Of a stretch of DNA of 64,000 bases, positions 51,507 to 59,094 are shown one piece after another (within the stretch, counting starts at the first letter, position 1; each line of letters opens with the position of its first letter). Below the pieces are notes generated by a model, which was not told the origin of the DNA, searched no databases, and worked only from the letters and a program-made list of their open reading frames with translations. This DNA is from Microbacterium sp. LWO12-1.2 (lineage in GTDB: Bacteria; Actinomycetota; Actinomycetes; Actinomycetales; Microbacteriaceae), in NCBI RefSeq assembly GCF_040675875.1, contig NZ_JBEGII010000001.1, positions 2,852,001 to 2,916,000 on the forward strand, written 5' to 3'. The position numbers and the translations under genes were made by a program.

Positions 51507-52472
51507 TCAGGCCGCCGATTCCTCCGCGCAGGAGAAGCGAGCCCGGTAGGCGGTCGGGGTCAGGCCGAGCACGCGACCGAAGTTCTGCCGCAGCACGGCA
51601 GCCGAGCCGAAGCCGCACTCGTCGGCGACCTGCTCGAGCGGCATGTCGGTGCGCTCCAGCAGCCGCTGGGCATGGATGATGCGCTGACGGGCGAGCCACG
51701 CGGCCGGAGTCGCGCCGTATTCCGCCTTGAACCGACGGGCGAAGGTGCGCGGCGACATCAGCGCCCTGGCGGCGAGCTGATCGACACCGAGGTCATCGCG
51801 CAGGTGCGCCACAGCCCAGTCGGCCACGGCCGCGAGGGAATCGCTCGGCACCACAGGGATCGGGCGATCGATGAACTGCGCCTGGCCGCCGTCGCGCTGC
51901 GGCGGCACGACCATGCGTCGGGCGATGCGGTTCGTGATCTCGGCGCCCAGCTCCTGCCGGAGCAGATGCAGGCAGGCGTCGATGCCCGCCGCGGTGCCGG
52001 CACTCGTGATGATCTTGTCGTCCTGCACGAACAGCACGTCGGCGTCGATGTCGATCTGCGGGTACATCTGCGCCATGACATCGGAGTACATCCAGTGCGT
52101 GGTCGCCCGGCGCCCGTCGAGCACGCCCGCGGCGGCCAGGATGAACGACCCGCTGCACACGCTCATGACCCACGCACCGCGGGCGACGGCATCGCGGGCA
52201 ACGTCGAGCAGCAGCGGGTCGATCCGATCCCAGTACCCCCGCGGGAGCGGGCAGAACACCACGAGGTCGGCCTCATAGGCGAACGAGAGGTCGTGCTCCA
52301 CATTCACCGAGAAGCCCATCTTGGACTCCACGACGCCGGGCCGGGGCGCCACGATGCGGAAGTCGAAGTTCGGCACACCGTCATCCGACCGGTCGAGCCC
52401 GAAGGCTTCGCACGCCACTCCGAACTCGAACGGGGCGAAACCGTCCTGGATGATGCAGGCGACCGTCTTCAT
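51507..52472 (-). CDS. GlxA-type AraC-family regulator with DJ-1/PfpI domain
   Basis: A 321-residue protein: DJ-1/PfpI-like domain (1-~185) with the cysteine elbow VMSVCSGSFILAAAG, then an AraC-type double HTH (~205-320; SPRTFARRFKAEYGATPAAW and LEQVADECGFGSAAVLRQNF). Such GlxA/FtrA-like proteins regulate amine, arginine or betaine metabolism. GGGAG precedes the ATG at 52472 by 6 nt. Three TGGCAGA-like half sites lie in the divergent intergenic gap upstream. Confidence 0.9.
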   Translation of the reverse strand: MKTVACIIQDGFAPFEFGVACEAFGLDRSDDGVPNFDFRIVAPRPGVVESKMGFSVNVEHDLSFAYEADLVVFCPLPRGYWDRIDPLLLDVARDAVARGAWVMSVCSGSFILAAAGVLDGRRATTHWMYSDVMAQMYPQIDIDADVLFVQDDKIITSAGTAAGIDACLHLLRQELGAEITNRIARRMVVPPQRDGGQAQFIDRPIPVVPSDSLAAVADWAVAHLRDDLGVDQLAARALMSPRTFARRFKAEYGATPAAWLARQRIIHAQRLLERTDMPLEQVADECGFGSAAVLRQNFGRVLGLTPTAYRARFSCAEESAA

Positions 52473-52489
52473 ACGCACTCCCGGGGGTT

Positions 52490-52562
52490 TGGCAGTTTTC
52501 ACACGATAGCAGTCATTTCTGCCACTCGTGGCCGATCGACATCGATCGTAGCGTTTCTGCCA
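52490..52562. promoter_or_regulatory. three TGGCAG half sites between GlxA and small ORF
   Basis: TGGCAGTTTT at 52490-52499 on plus, and TGGCAGAAAT (52524-52515) and TGGCAGAAAC (52562-52553) on minus. The last covers the -10 and start of the small membrane gene. A likely GlxA-type operator; the arrangement is irregular. Confidence 0.45.
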
Positions 52563-52564
52563 TG
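52549..52564 (+). promoter_or_regulatory. -10 and start of 44-residue gene
   Basis: TAGCGT, spacer ttctgcc (7 nt), then ATG. Confidence 0.6.
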
Positions 52565-52696
52565 ATACTCCTCATCGCACTCGCAGGCCTGGCGATCTGG
52601 GCGGCCATCGCCACCGTCGTCGAACTCCGCCGCGACGGCTACCGAGCCACACCCACGGACTGGAGCAGGGTCGTGGACCAGGATCCCCTGGTGTAG
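52562..52696 (+). CDS. 44-residue single-pass membrane protein
   Basis: A 44-residue frame, MILLIALAGLAIWAAIATVV followed by ELRRDGYRATPTDWSRVVDQDPLV, with one N-terminal membrane helix and a short cytoplasmic tail. TAGCGT ends 7 nt before the ATG. Its TAG stop is the first three bases of the next gene's -10 (TAGCGT at 52694). The family is unknown to me; small single-pass proteins of this type are frequent in actinobacteria. Confidence 0.7.
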   Translation: MILLIALAGLAIWAAIATVVELRRDGYRATPTDWSRVVDQDPLV

Positions 52697-52708
52697 CGTC
52701 GGCTCATG
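52694..52708 (+). promoter_or_regulatory. -10 of lysE-like gene overlapping the upstream stop codon
   Basis: TAGCGT, spacer cggctc (6 nt), then ATG. The TAG is also the stop of the preceding small gene. Confidence 0.65.
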
Positions 52709-53338
52709 GTCCCCTTCGACAGTCTGGTCGCCTTCGTCATCGCCTCTGTCGTGATCATCGTGATCCCCGGCCCGAGCGTGCTGTTCGTGATCGGCCGCTC
52801 GCTCGCACTCGGTCGCCGTGCGGGAGTGCTGAGCGTCGTCGGCAACGCTCTGGGCACGGTGCCGGCAGTACTGGCCGTCGCCTTCGGTGTCGGCGCGATC
52901 GTCGCCTCCTCCGTCGCCGCATTCACCGTCATCAAGATCCTGGGCGCGGCGTACCTCGTGTGGCTCGGCATCCAGGCGATCCGTCACCGTCACGACCACC
53001 AGACCGCAGAAGCACGGATGCCGACCTCTGCCGGGAAGCTCCTGCGCCAGGGCTTCATCGTGGGCGTCACCAACCCGAAGACGATCGCGTTCTTCGTCGC
53101 GGTACTGCCCCAGTTCGTCACTCCTTCCGCAGGACCGGTCTGGGCACAGCTCCTGATGCTCGGCCTGATCTTCCCGACCCTCGCCCTGGTGTGCGACACC
53201 GGGTGGGCACTCGCCGCCGGTGCCGCCCGCACATGGTTCGCGCGCTCGCCGCGGCGCATGTCGACGCTCTCCGGCACCGGAGGCGTCATGATGATCGGCC
53301 TCGGCGGCACCCTCGCGTTCACCGGCGCGAAGAGTTGA
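52706..53338 (+). CDS. LysE-family amino-acid exporter
   Basis: A 210-residue membrane protein with about six helices. It shows the LysE/RhtB signatures: FVIASVVIIVIPGPSVLFVIGRSLALGRRAGVL, AAYLVWLGIQAIRH, and FIVGVTNPKTIAFFVAVLPQFV. It likely exports an amino acid or related compound. TAGCGT ends 6 nt before the ATG. A GlxA-type regulator lies close by and could control it. Confidence 0.92.
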   Translation: MVPFDSLVAFVIASVVIIVIPGPSVLFVIGRSLALGRRAGVLSVVGNALGTVPAVLAVAFGVGAIVASSVAAFTVIKILGAAYLVWLGIQAIRHRHDHQTAEARMPTSAGKLLRQGFIVGVTNPKTIAFFVAVLPQFVTPSAGPVWAQLLMLGLIFPTLALVCDTGWALAAGAARTWFARSPRRMSTLSGTGGVMMIGLGGTLAFTGAKS

Positions 53339-53371
53339 CCCTCGCACACGCTGCTCGCCGACCGGCGGGAC

Positions 53372-53387
53372 TACGCTCGACGTCATG
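53372..53387 (+). promoter_or_regulatory. -10 and start of Pro-rich membrane gene
   Basis: TACGCT, spacer cgacgtc (7 nt), then ATG. Confidence 0.6.
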
Positions 53388-53897
53388 AGCGAGCCGCAGC
53401 AGCCCCCTGTTCCGCCGTCCGCAGATCCGAGTGCCGCACCGCCCGCACCGCCCTCCGCCGCGCCGCTCGCCGCGCAACCCCAGTACCCGGCGCAACCCCA
53501 GTACCCCGCGCAACCCCAGTACTCGGCATCACCCCAGCACCCGGCATCACCCCAGTACCCGGCCGCAGCCCCCTATGTTCCGGAGCCCGCGCCGGCAGGC
53601 AACCCTCTCGGACGCGTGGCGCTCATCGTCGCCGCCCTCACGCTCGGCGTCTCGCTGCTGCTCTCGCTGCTGTATCCGGTCATCTACAGCGCCTCGACCT
53701 TCATGATCAGCATCTTCACCATCGGCACCGGCTTCGTCACGCTGGCCGGCGCCGCGACCGCCGTGATCCTCGGAGCGATCGCCGCCCGGCGTCCGGCGCC
53801 TCACCTGCTGGCAGGGATCGCGATCGGCATCGGTGCGGCGCTCGTGGTCGCCCGCGCGACCGAGTGGCTCTCGATGACGTTCTACCGCTTCTTCTGA
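53385..53897 (+). CDS. membrane protein with Pro/Gln/Tyr-rich hexapeptide repeats
   Basis: A 170-residue protein: the first ~70 residues are cytoplasmic, Pro-rich and repetitive (AQPQYP ×3, then ASPQxP ×2), followed by three hydrophobic segments (~77-100, ~105-125, ~135-155). This layout is typical of many actinobacterial DUF4190-like membrane proteins. The repeats vary at only a few bases in the DNA. TACGCT ends 7 nt before the ATG. The role is unknown. Confidence 0.78.
   Translation: MSEPQQPPVPPSADPSAAPPAPPSAAPLAAQPQYPAQPQYPAQPQYSASPQHPASPQYPAAAPYVPEPAPAGNPLGRVALIVAALTLGVSLLLSLLYPVIYSASTFMISIFTIGTGFVTLAGAATAVILGAIAARRPAPHLLAGIAIGIGAALVVARATEWLSMTFYRFF
53476..53568 (+). repeat. 18-bp repeats encoding A(Q/S)PQ(Y/H)P
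   Basis: Five to six near-identical 18-bp units built on GCGCAACCCCAGTACCCG encode the proline-rich N-terminus of the membrane protein. Their near-perfect identity points to recent slippage or unequal crossing over. Confidence 0.8.
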
Positions 53898-53919
53898 GCG
53901 GGGCGCACCCGCACGACGC

Positions 53920-55161
53920 TCAGTGCGTCTCGGTGATCACCCGGTCGTAGACGTCGACCATCGCCGCGGTGCGCGACGACTGCCGGAAGCCTTCGACAAC
54001 GGCGGGGAGCGGCGTCGGCGCCGTACCTGCGGCGATGTCGGTTGCGGCATCGCGCAGCGTGTGCGCGAGGGCTGCGATCCGCTGCGCCTCCTGCTCACGC
54101 GACCCCGGGGCAGCGGACGACTCCGCCACCGCCCACAGACCGCCGCCGAGCTCGGCGGCGATGTCGGGGTCGCAGATGACGGAGGGCGTGCCGAGGGTCG
54201 CGGCCTCGAACGGCGTCATGCCCTGCGTCTCGAAGCCGATCGAAGTCTGCACGAGCGCGTCGGCGGCCGCGATGCGCGCGAGCGTCTGCGGATAGGTGAG
54301 CCGTCCGGAGAACCGCACGTGCGGGTGCCCGGCGACGACCTTCTCGGCCGCGGCACGCTGGGCGCCTCCGCCGATGATCTCGAGCTCGGCATCCACCCCC
54401 GAGGCCACGAACGCCTCGAGGAACGGGAGCAGTCGCTTCTCGGGGCTCATCCGCCCGAGCCAGACGAAGCGCGGACGACCGGGTTCGCGCTCGGCCGGAG
54501 CCGCCGCGAGGGTGGCGTCGCGCACCGCGTCGTCGATGCCGTTCCAGATGACGTCGACCGGCGTGAACACGTCATTCTGCTCGAGCCGACGCGCGAAGTG
54601 GGTGGAGGGGGCCGTGACCGCCGACGCACCAGCGGCGAGGCCGCGCAGGAACGCCCAGCCGTCGGCGCCCGAGACCGGAGTACCGATGCCACGCATGGCC
54701 GCACGCCGCCAGGTGTTGAGCGCCGCGAGAACGGGCTTGTGCAGCGGAGTGACCGCGGCGATGCCGACGTCGACCCGGTTGTGCATCGTGTGCACGACCG
54801 GGATGCCATGGCGCTCGGCATAGCGGTGACCGATGTAGGCACCCCAGAAGTCGGCCTGCACGTGCACGATGTCGACCGGAGGGCGGTGCGTCATCGCGCG
54901 GTCGAGGAAACGGTCGGTCGCACGGCCCGGCCAGCTCATCGAGTACTCGCGGTCGGTCGTGATCGGCATCGACGGCAGATCAACATTCCCGGCCGGTCGC
55001 CCCGACGGCGCGACCGCACGCGGTCCGTGCATCTTCGGCGCCACGACGGTGACGGTGTGGCCGGCGCGCTCCAGGAACTCCCGCTGCAGCCGCATCGACA
55101 CCTGCGCCCCGCCGAGCGAGTCGAGGTGCTGATCGCCGAAGAAGACGATGTGCATCGTCAC
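53920..55161 (-). CDS. GT4-family glycosyltransferase
   Basis: A 413-residue GT-B enzyme with MHIVFFGDQHLDSLGGAQVSM at the N-terminus (nucleotide-sugar donor GT4). The catalytic E-x7-E motif is GFETQGMTPFEAATLGTPSV. The GTG start overlaps the upstream gene's stop (GTGA), so translation is coupled. The acceptor may be a lipid or surface glycan; it is not deducible. The pair resembles the glycolipid GT4 pairs of this family. Confidence 0.88.
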   Translation of the reverse strand: MTMHIVFFGDQHLDSLGGAQVSMRLQREFLERAGHTVTVVAPKMHGPRAVAPSGRPAGNVDLPSMPITTDREYSMSWPGRATDRFLDRAMTHRPPVDIVHVQADFWGAYIGHRYAERHGIPVVHTMHNRVDVGIAAVTPLHKPVLAALNTWRRAAMRGIGTPVSGADGWAFLRGLAAGASAVTAPSTHFARRLEQNDVFTPVDVIWNGIDDAVRDATLAAAPAEREPGRPRFVWLGRMSPEKRLLPFLEAFVASGVDAELEIIGGGAQRAAAEKVVAGHPHVRFSGRLTYPQTLARIAAADALVQTSIGFETQGMTPFEAATLGTPSVICDPDIAAELGGGLWAVAESSAAPGSREQEAQRIAALAHTLRDAATDIAAGTAPTPLPAVVEGFRQSSRTAAMVDVYDRVITETH

Positions 55162-56369
55162 TCGGGCAGGGGCTCGTCGCGGTACAGCGCCTCGAAGGTG
55201 TCGAGCGTGCGGTTGATGTCGTGGATCGCCACTCCGTCGAGGGAAGCCTGCTGCATCCGCTCGAACTCCGCGGGCTCCGCCGTCAGCACATCCGTCAGGC
55301 GGGCCGCGAGGGCATCCGCGTCACCGGGAGGGAACAGGTAGCCGTTCTCTCCGTCGTGCACGAGGTGCGGGAGCGCGACGGCATCCGCCGCGACGATCGG
55401 GAGCGCAGAGGCCATGGCCTCCATGGTCGCGATCGACTGCAGCTCGGCGATCGAGGCGATCACGAACAGACTCGCGCGCGACAGCAGAGCACGAAGCTCC
55501 TCGTCGCTGGTGCGTCCGTGGAAGGTCACGCGGTCGGCGAGTCCCAGCTTCGCGGCGAGAGACTCGAGCTGCTTGCGCTGGTCGCCGCCGCCGACGATGT
55601 CGAACGTGGTGCCGAGCGCCGGGTCGAGCTTGGTCATCGCCTGCAGGATGACCTCGACCTGCTTCTCGGCCGTGAGCCGGCCCACGAAGATGACGCGGTT
55701 CTGGTCGCGCGCCCCGAGCACCGGCGTGTACTGCGACGCGTCGATGCCGCAGCTGACCGGGATCACTCCGGAGACGTCGATCGAGCTCTCGAGGAAGTCC
55801 GCCGCACGCCGCGTGGGAGTGGTGATCGCGCGCGTGAGGTCGAGGGTGCGCTTGGCGTCGCCCCACGCCCACTTCAGGATCTGGTCGTCGACGAACTTCG
55901 GGAACGTGCTGTGGTCGAGGATGTTCTCGGCCATCACGTGGTTCGTCGCGATCACCGGGATGCCGCGTTCGTGCGCGATGTACGCCAGGCCGCGACCGAT
56001 CACGATGTGCGACTGGATGTGCACGACGTCGGGCTTGACCTGGTCGAGGATCTTGCGGGCGTAGTGCTTGCTGCGCCACGGCCACACGAACCGCAGCCAG
56101 TCGTGCGGTGCCCAGCGCACCGACGGCAGACGGTGCAGCGTCATCGGCTCACCCTCGATCACCTCGGTGTGCGGCTGGGCGCGGCGGTAGGCCTGATTGG
56201 GCGCCACGACGTTCACGTCGTGGCCGCGCTGCACGAGACCGGCGGCGAGGCGCTCGGCGAAGCGGGCGGCGCCGTTGATGTCGGGCGCGAAGGTGTCGCA
56301 GCCGATCAGGATGCGCAACGGTCGTTGCCCGGTCTCGGGAGCACTCGGATCGGAGGAGGAAGAAGACAT
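55158..56369 (-). CDS. GT4-family glycosyltransferase
   Basis: A 403-residue GT-B enzyme beginning (after a Ser/Pro-rich N-terminus) LRILIGCDTFAPDINGAARFAERLAAGLVQRGHDVNVVAP, a mannosyltransferase-like Gly-rich loop. The E-x7-E motif is AELQSIATMEAMASALP. It overlaps the downstream GT gene by 4 nt. TACCGT lies 8 nt before the ATG. By homology from memory it could transfer hexose to a membrane lipid (for example diacylglycerol or phosphatidylinositol derivatives). Confidence 0.88.
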   Translation of the reverse strand: MSSSSSDPSAPETGQRPLRILIGCDTFAPDINGAARFAERLAAGLVQRGHDVNVVAPNQAYRRAQPHTEVIEGEPMTLHRLPSVRWAPHDWLRFVWPWRSKHYARKILDQVKPDVVHIQSHIVIGRGLAYIAHERGIPVIATNHVMAENILDHSTFPKFVDDQILKWAWGDAKRTLDLTRAITTPTRRAADFLESSIDVSGVIPVSCGIDASQYTPVLGARDQNRVIFVGRLTAEKQVEVILQAMTKLDPALGTTFDIVGGGDQRKQLESLAAKLGLADRVTFHGRTSDEELRALLSRASLFVIASIAELQSIATMEAMASALPIVAADAVALPHLVHDGENGYLFPPGDADALAARLTDVLTAEPAEFERMQQASLDGVAIHDINRTLDTFEALYRDEPLPE

Positions 56370-56481
56370 GCTGCCTTACGGTACGGCGGCCAAGGAAGGC
56401 CCTGGTCGGGGCGTTCGCCACTCTACCCGAGGGGTCTGCGCGCGCGACCCAGGCGTACCGGCATCCTCCAGGCTGACCCTC

Positions 56482-56496
56482 TAGCGTGGAGGCATG
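56482..56496 (+). promoter_or_regulatory. -10 and start of hypothetical gene 56494
   Basis: TAGCGT, spacer ggaggc (6 nt), then ATG. Confidence 0.6.
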
Positions 56497-57081
56497 CGAC
56501 TGACTGCCGACGCCGATCCCGCGCTGTGGATTCCCGTGACGGACTCGCTCGGATGGCGAGGACGCCGCCACCGCAAGGCGGCGATCCGGATGCTGTTGGG
56601 CCAGGCCAACTCGGCGCTCGGCGCGACCGAGCGCCCCGGTTCGCGTTTCGGCGCCTGGGCGATGAGCCAGGCCGCGCCATTCATGATGCGGCAGGCCGAC
56701 GGCCGCGTGCTGGTGTGGACCTGGAAGGCGGAGCCCGAGCTCATCGTGGCCATGGCGACCGCGCAGCTGCTCACCCCCGACGTGCGCATCGCGCGGGCCT
56801 CGATGCCGATGGACTACGACGACACCGTCTCGTTCCCCACCCGCCTCGGCGTCGGCGAGAAGCTCGTCGTCCCGGTACCCGACTCCCCCACGGCACCGCC
56901 GTTCGCGACATACACCTGGGACACGGGCACGCACCTCGTGACCGTCACCGCGGTGTGCAGCGACCGGGAGCGGTTCGGCACCGTGATCGGGGCGCTCGAC
57001 GAGCTGGCACGCAGCATCCGCATCGCCGACGACCTCACCGGCGGCGAGTCCCCCGACGTGCTGCGGCTTCCGCCGGCCTGA
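56494..57081 (+). CDS. conserved hypothetical protein
   Basis: A 195-residue soluble protein I do not recognise. It has a basic N-terminal region (WRGRRHRKAAIRMLLGQA), then strands such as VLVWTWKAEPELIVAMATAQLL, and a C-terminal LGALDELARSIRI-like helix. There is no signal peptide or motif. TAGCGT lies 6 nt before the ATG (ggaggc spacer). It ends convergently at a 70-bp dyad. Confidence 0.65.
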   Translation: MRLTADADPALWIPVTDSLGWRGRRHRKAAIRMLLGQANSALGATERPGSRFGAWAMSQAAPFMMRQADGRVLVWTWKAEPELIVAMATAQLLTPDVRIARASMPMDYDDTVSFPTRLGVGEKLVVPVPDSPTAPPFATYTWDTGTHLVTVTAVCSDRERFGTVIGALDELARSIRIADDLTGGESPDVLRLPPA

Positions 57082-57104
57082 GCCGCCGTCGCCGCCGTCG
57101 CCGG

Positions 57105-57174
57105 GGCAGGCGATCACTCGAGCGTAGGCAGATTCTCCCGGAATCGTCCTACCTCCGCGCATTCACCTACCGCC
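57105..57174. repeat. 70-bp dyad, copy 1
   Basis: An imperfect hairpin (core GTAGGCAGATTC paired with GAATCGTCCTAC) between convergent hypothetical and mmcQ genes. It aligns along its full length with 59000-59069. Confidence 0.7.
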
Positions 57175-57193
57175 GCGAACTCAGCCCGCTCCC

Positions 57194-57604
57194 TCAGTCC
57201 AGTCCGCGCTCCGCGAGCCATTCGCGCGCGACCTTCGCCGGCGCCCGCACGAGCCAGGCATCGGCGATGATCTCGGCCAGCCGATCGCGGTCCACCGCGT
57301 CCAGGGGCACGAGCAGACCGGGGTAGCCGTCGAAGTGCGGAATCGTGAACAGCCCCTCGGGTTCGGCGGCGAGCAGCGCCTCCTTCTCCTCCAGGCCGCT
57401 CACCCGCACCGCCAGCACCGGCCCCTCCGGCCAGGACCGTCCGAGCTCGTCGAGCTGACGCGAATCCGTCGCGCTCGGTCCGCGCATCCACGCGAACTGT
57501 CCGCTCTTCAGCCGCCATGCCGGCTGCCCGGTGTGCCCGCTCACACTCTCCGCTGCGCCGGGGAGTGCGAGGGCGATCTCGCGCACGTCATCGATGCCCG
57601 CCAT
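57194..57604 (-). CDS. MmcQ/YjbR-family protein
   Basis: A 136-residue protein of the MmcQ/YjbR fold (small alpha-beta DNA-binding-like). It begins MAGIDDVREIALALPGAAESVSGHTGQPAWRLKSGQFAWM, then LLAAEPEGLFTIPHFDGYPGLLVPL, with AWLVRAPAKVAREWLAERGLD at the end. The frame extends upstream across the whole DUF2252 gene, but that is shadow. GACGAT lies 6 nt before the ATG. Diverges from the DUF2252 gene. Confidence 0.82.
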   Translation of the reverse strand: MAGIDDVREIALALPGAAESVSGHTGQPAWRLKSGQFAWMRGPSATDSRQLDELGRSWPEGPVLAVRVSGLEEKEALLAAEPEGLFTIPHFDGYPGLLVPLDAVDRDRLAEIIADAWLVRAPAKVAREWLAERGLD

Positions 57605-57646
57605 CCCGACATCGTCCCGCACCCGTCCACCTGCCACAATGACCCC

Positions 57647-58999
57647 ATGAACTCCGAGTGGGCCGCACCGGCCTCGCACCGCGACCTCCTCGACCGCGGC
57701 ATCGCCGCCCGCAAACGCACGCCTCGCCGCGCCCTGGCCGAGCTGGCCGACGGCACCCGCGATCCCCTCGGCATCCTCGCCGCCCAGAATCGCGATCGCA
57801 TCCCCGAGCTGGTCCCGTTGCGGGCGGAGCGGATGGCGGTGAGCCCCTTCACGTTCTACCGGGGAACCGCGGCGCTGATGGCCGCAGATCTGGCCGATGC
57901 CCCGCACAGCGGCATCCTCGTCGCATCCTGCGGAGACGCGCACGTGTCGAACTTCGGGTTCTACGCCTCGGCGGAGCGCAGCCTGATGTTCGACCTCAAC
58001 GATTTCGACGAGGCGGCGTGGGCGCCCTGGGAGTGGGACGTCAAGCGACTCGTCGCCAGCATCGTCGTCGGCGGGCAGGCGTCCGGCCGACCGGATGACG
58101 TGATCGACGATGCCGTGCGCGGGGCAGTCGCCACGTATGCCCGGGGAATCGCCCGAGCCACCGAACTGAGCCCGACCGCACGCTACTTCACGCACTTCAG
58201 CGTCGAGTCGGCCAGAGGCCTGCTCGACAAGGCATCGCAGAAGGTGATCCGCGGCGCGGTCAAGCAGGCCGAGCGCCGCACCGGCGAGCGCGCGGTGCGG
58301 CGACTCACCGAGACGGATGCCGGGGGCCGACGGCGCTTCCTGCCCCAGGCGCCCACCACGACTCCGGTCGGCGCGGAGGTGCACCAGCTGGTCCATGACC
58401 TCGTCGCGCAGTACCGCCGCACCGCGAGCTCCGACATCGCCCTGCTCTTCGAACACTTCACCGTGAGCGACATCGCCCGACGGGTGGTCGGCGTCGGCAG
58501 CGTGGGCACCCGCTGCTACCTCGTGCTGTTCCAGGACGGCGAAGGCCACACCCTGCTGATGCAGCCGAAGCAGGCCTCGCGCAGCGTGCTCGTGGAGTAT
58601 GGCCGCATCGCGCAGCCCGCGGCCCTGCAGGAGGTGATCGACGCCTCCGGCGAAGGCGCCCGCGTCACATCGATGCAGCGCATCCTGCAGGCGCTCTCGG
58701 ATCCTTTCCTCGGGCACCTGCGCGGTCCGAACGCCGACTTCTACGTGCGGCAGTTCCACGACATGAAGGGGAGCATCGACGTCGAGGAGCTCGAGGACGG
58801 GCCGTTCATCACGTATGCCCAGGCGTGCGCGGCCACGGTCGCACGGGCACACAGCCAGTCCGTGACGGCATCCGAAGTGGCCGGCTACATCGGCAGCGGA
58901 CGCGTGGTCGGGCAGGCGCTGCTCGACTGGGCGCGCGCCTACGCCGAGGTGTCGCTCGCCGACTATCGGGCCTTCCTGGCGGCATCCGTCGCGCCGTGA
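57647..58999 (+). CDS. DUF2252 kinase-like-fold protein
   Basis: A 450-residue protein of the DUF2252 family, distantly kinase-like. Clear signatures are MAVSPFTFYRGTAALMAADL, SCGDAHVSNFGFYAS (an HxxN catalytic-loop-like sequence), and FDLNDFDEAAWAPWEWDVKRLVAS. The C-terminal half includes FYVRQFHDMKGSIDVEEL. The function is not known to me. The ATG lies 6 nt after CACAAT. It is flanked with mmcQ by two similar dyads. Confidence 0.83.
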   Translation: MNSEWAAPASHRDLLDRGIAARKRTPRRALAELADGTRDPLGILAAQNRDRIPELVPLRAERMAVSPFTFYRGTAALMAADLADAPHSGILVASCGDAHVSNFGFYASAERSLMFDLNDFDEAAWAPWEWDVKRLVASIVVGGQASGRPDDVIDDAVRGAVATYARGIARATELSPTARYFTHFSVESARGLLDKASQKVIRGAVKQAERRTGERAVRRLTETDAGGRRRFLPQAPTTTPVGAEVHQLVHDLVAQYRRTASSDIALLFEHFTVSDIARRVVGVGSVGTRCYLVLFQDGEGHTLLMQPKQASRSVLVEYGRIAQPAALQEVIDASGEGARVTSMQRILQALSDPFLGHLRGPNADFYVRQFHDMKGSIDVEELEDGPFITYAQACAATVARAHSQSVTASEVAGYIGSGRVVGQALLDWARAYAEVSLADYRAFLAASVAP

Positions 59000-59069
59000 G
59001 GTAGGCGATCACACGGGCGTAGGCCGATCTGCACAGGATCGCCCTACGCCCGCGTATTCACCTGCCGCC
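59000..59069. repeat. 70-bp dyad, copy 2
   Basis: Same length and layout as 57105-57174, with several paired substitutions (core GTAGGCCGATC with GATCGCCCTAC). It lies between the convergent DUF2252 and isomerase genes, so it may end both transcripts. Confidence 0.7.
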
Positions 59070-59094
59070 AGAACTGGCTGGCTGGCAGGCAGCC

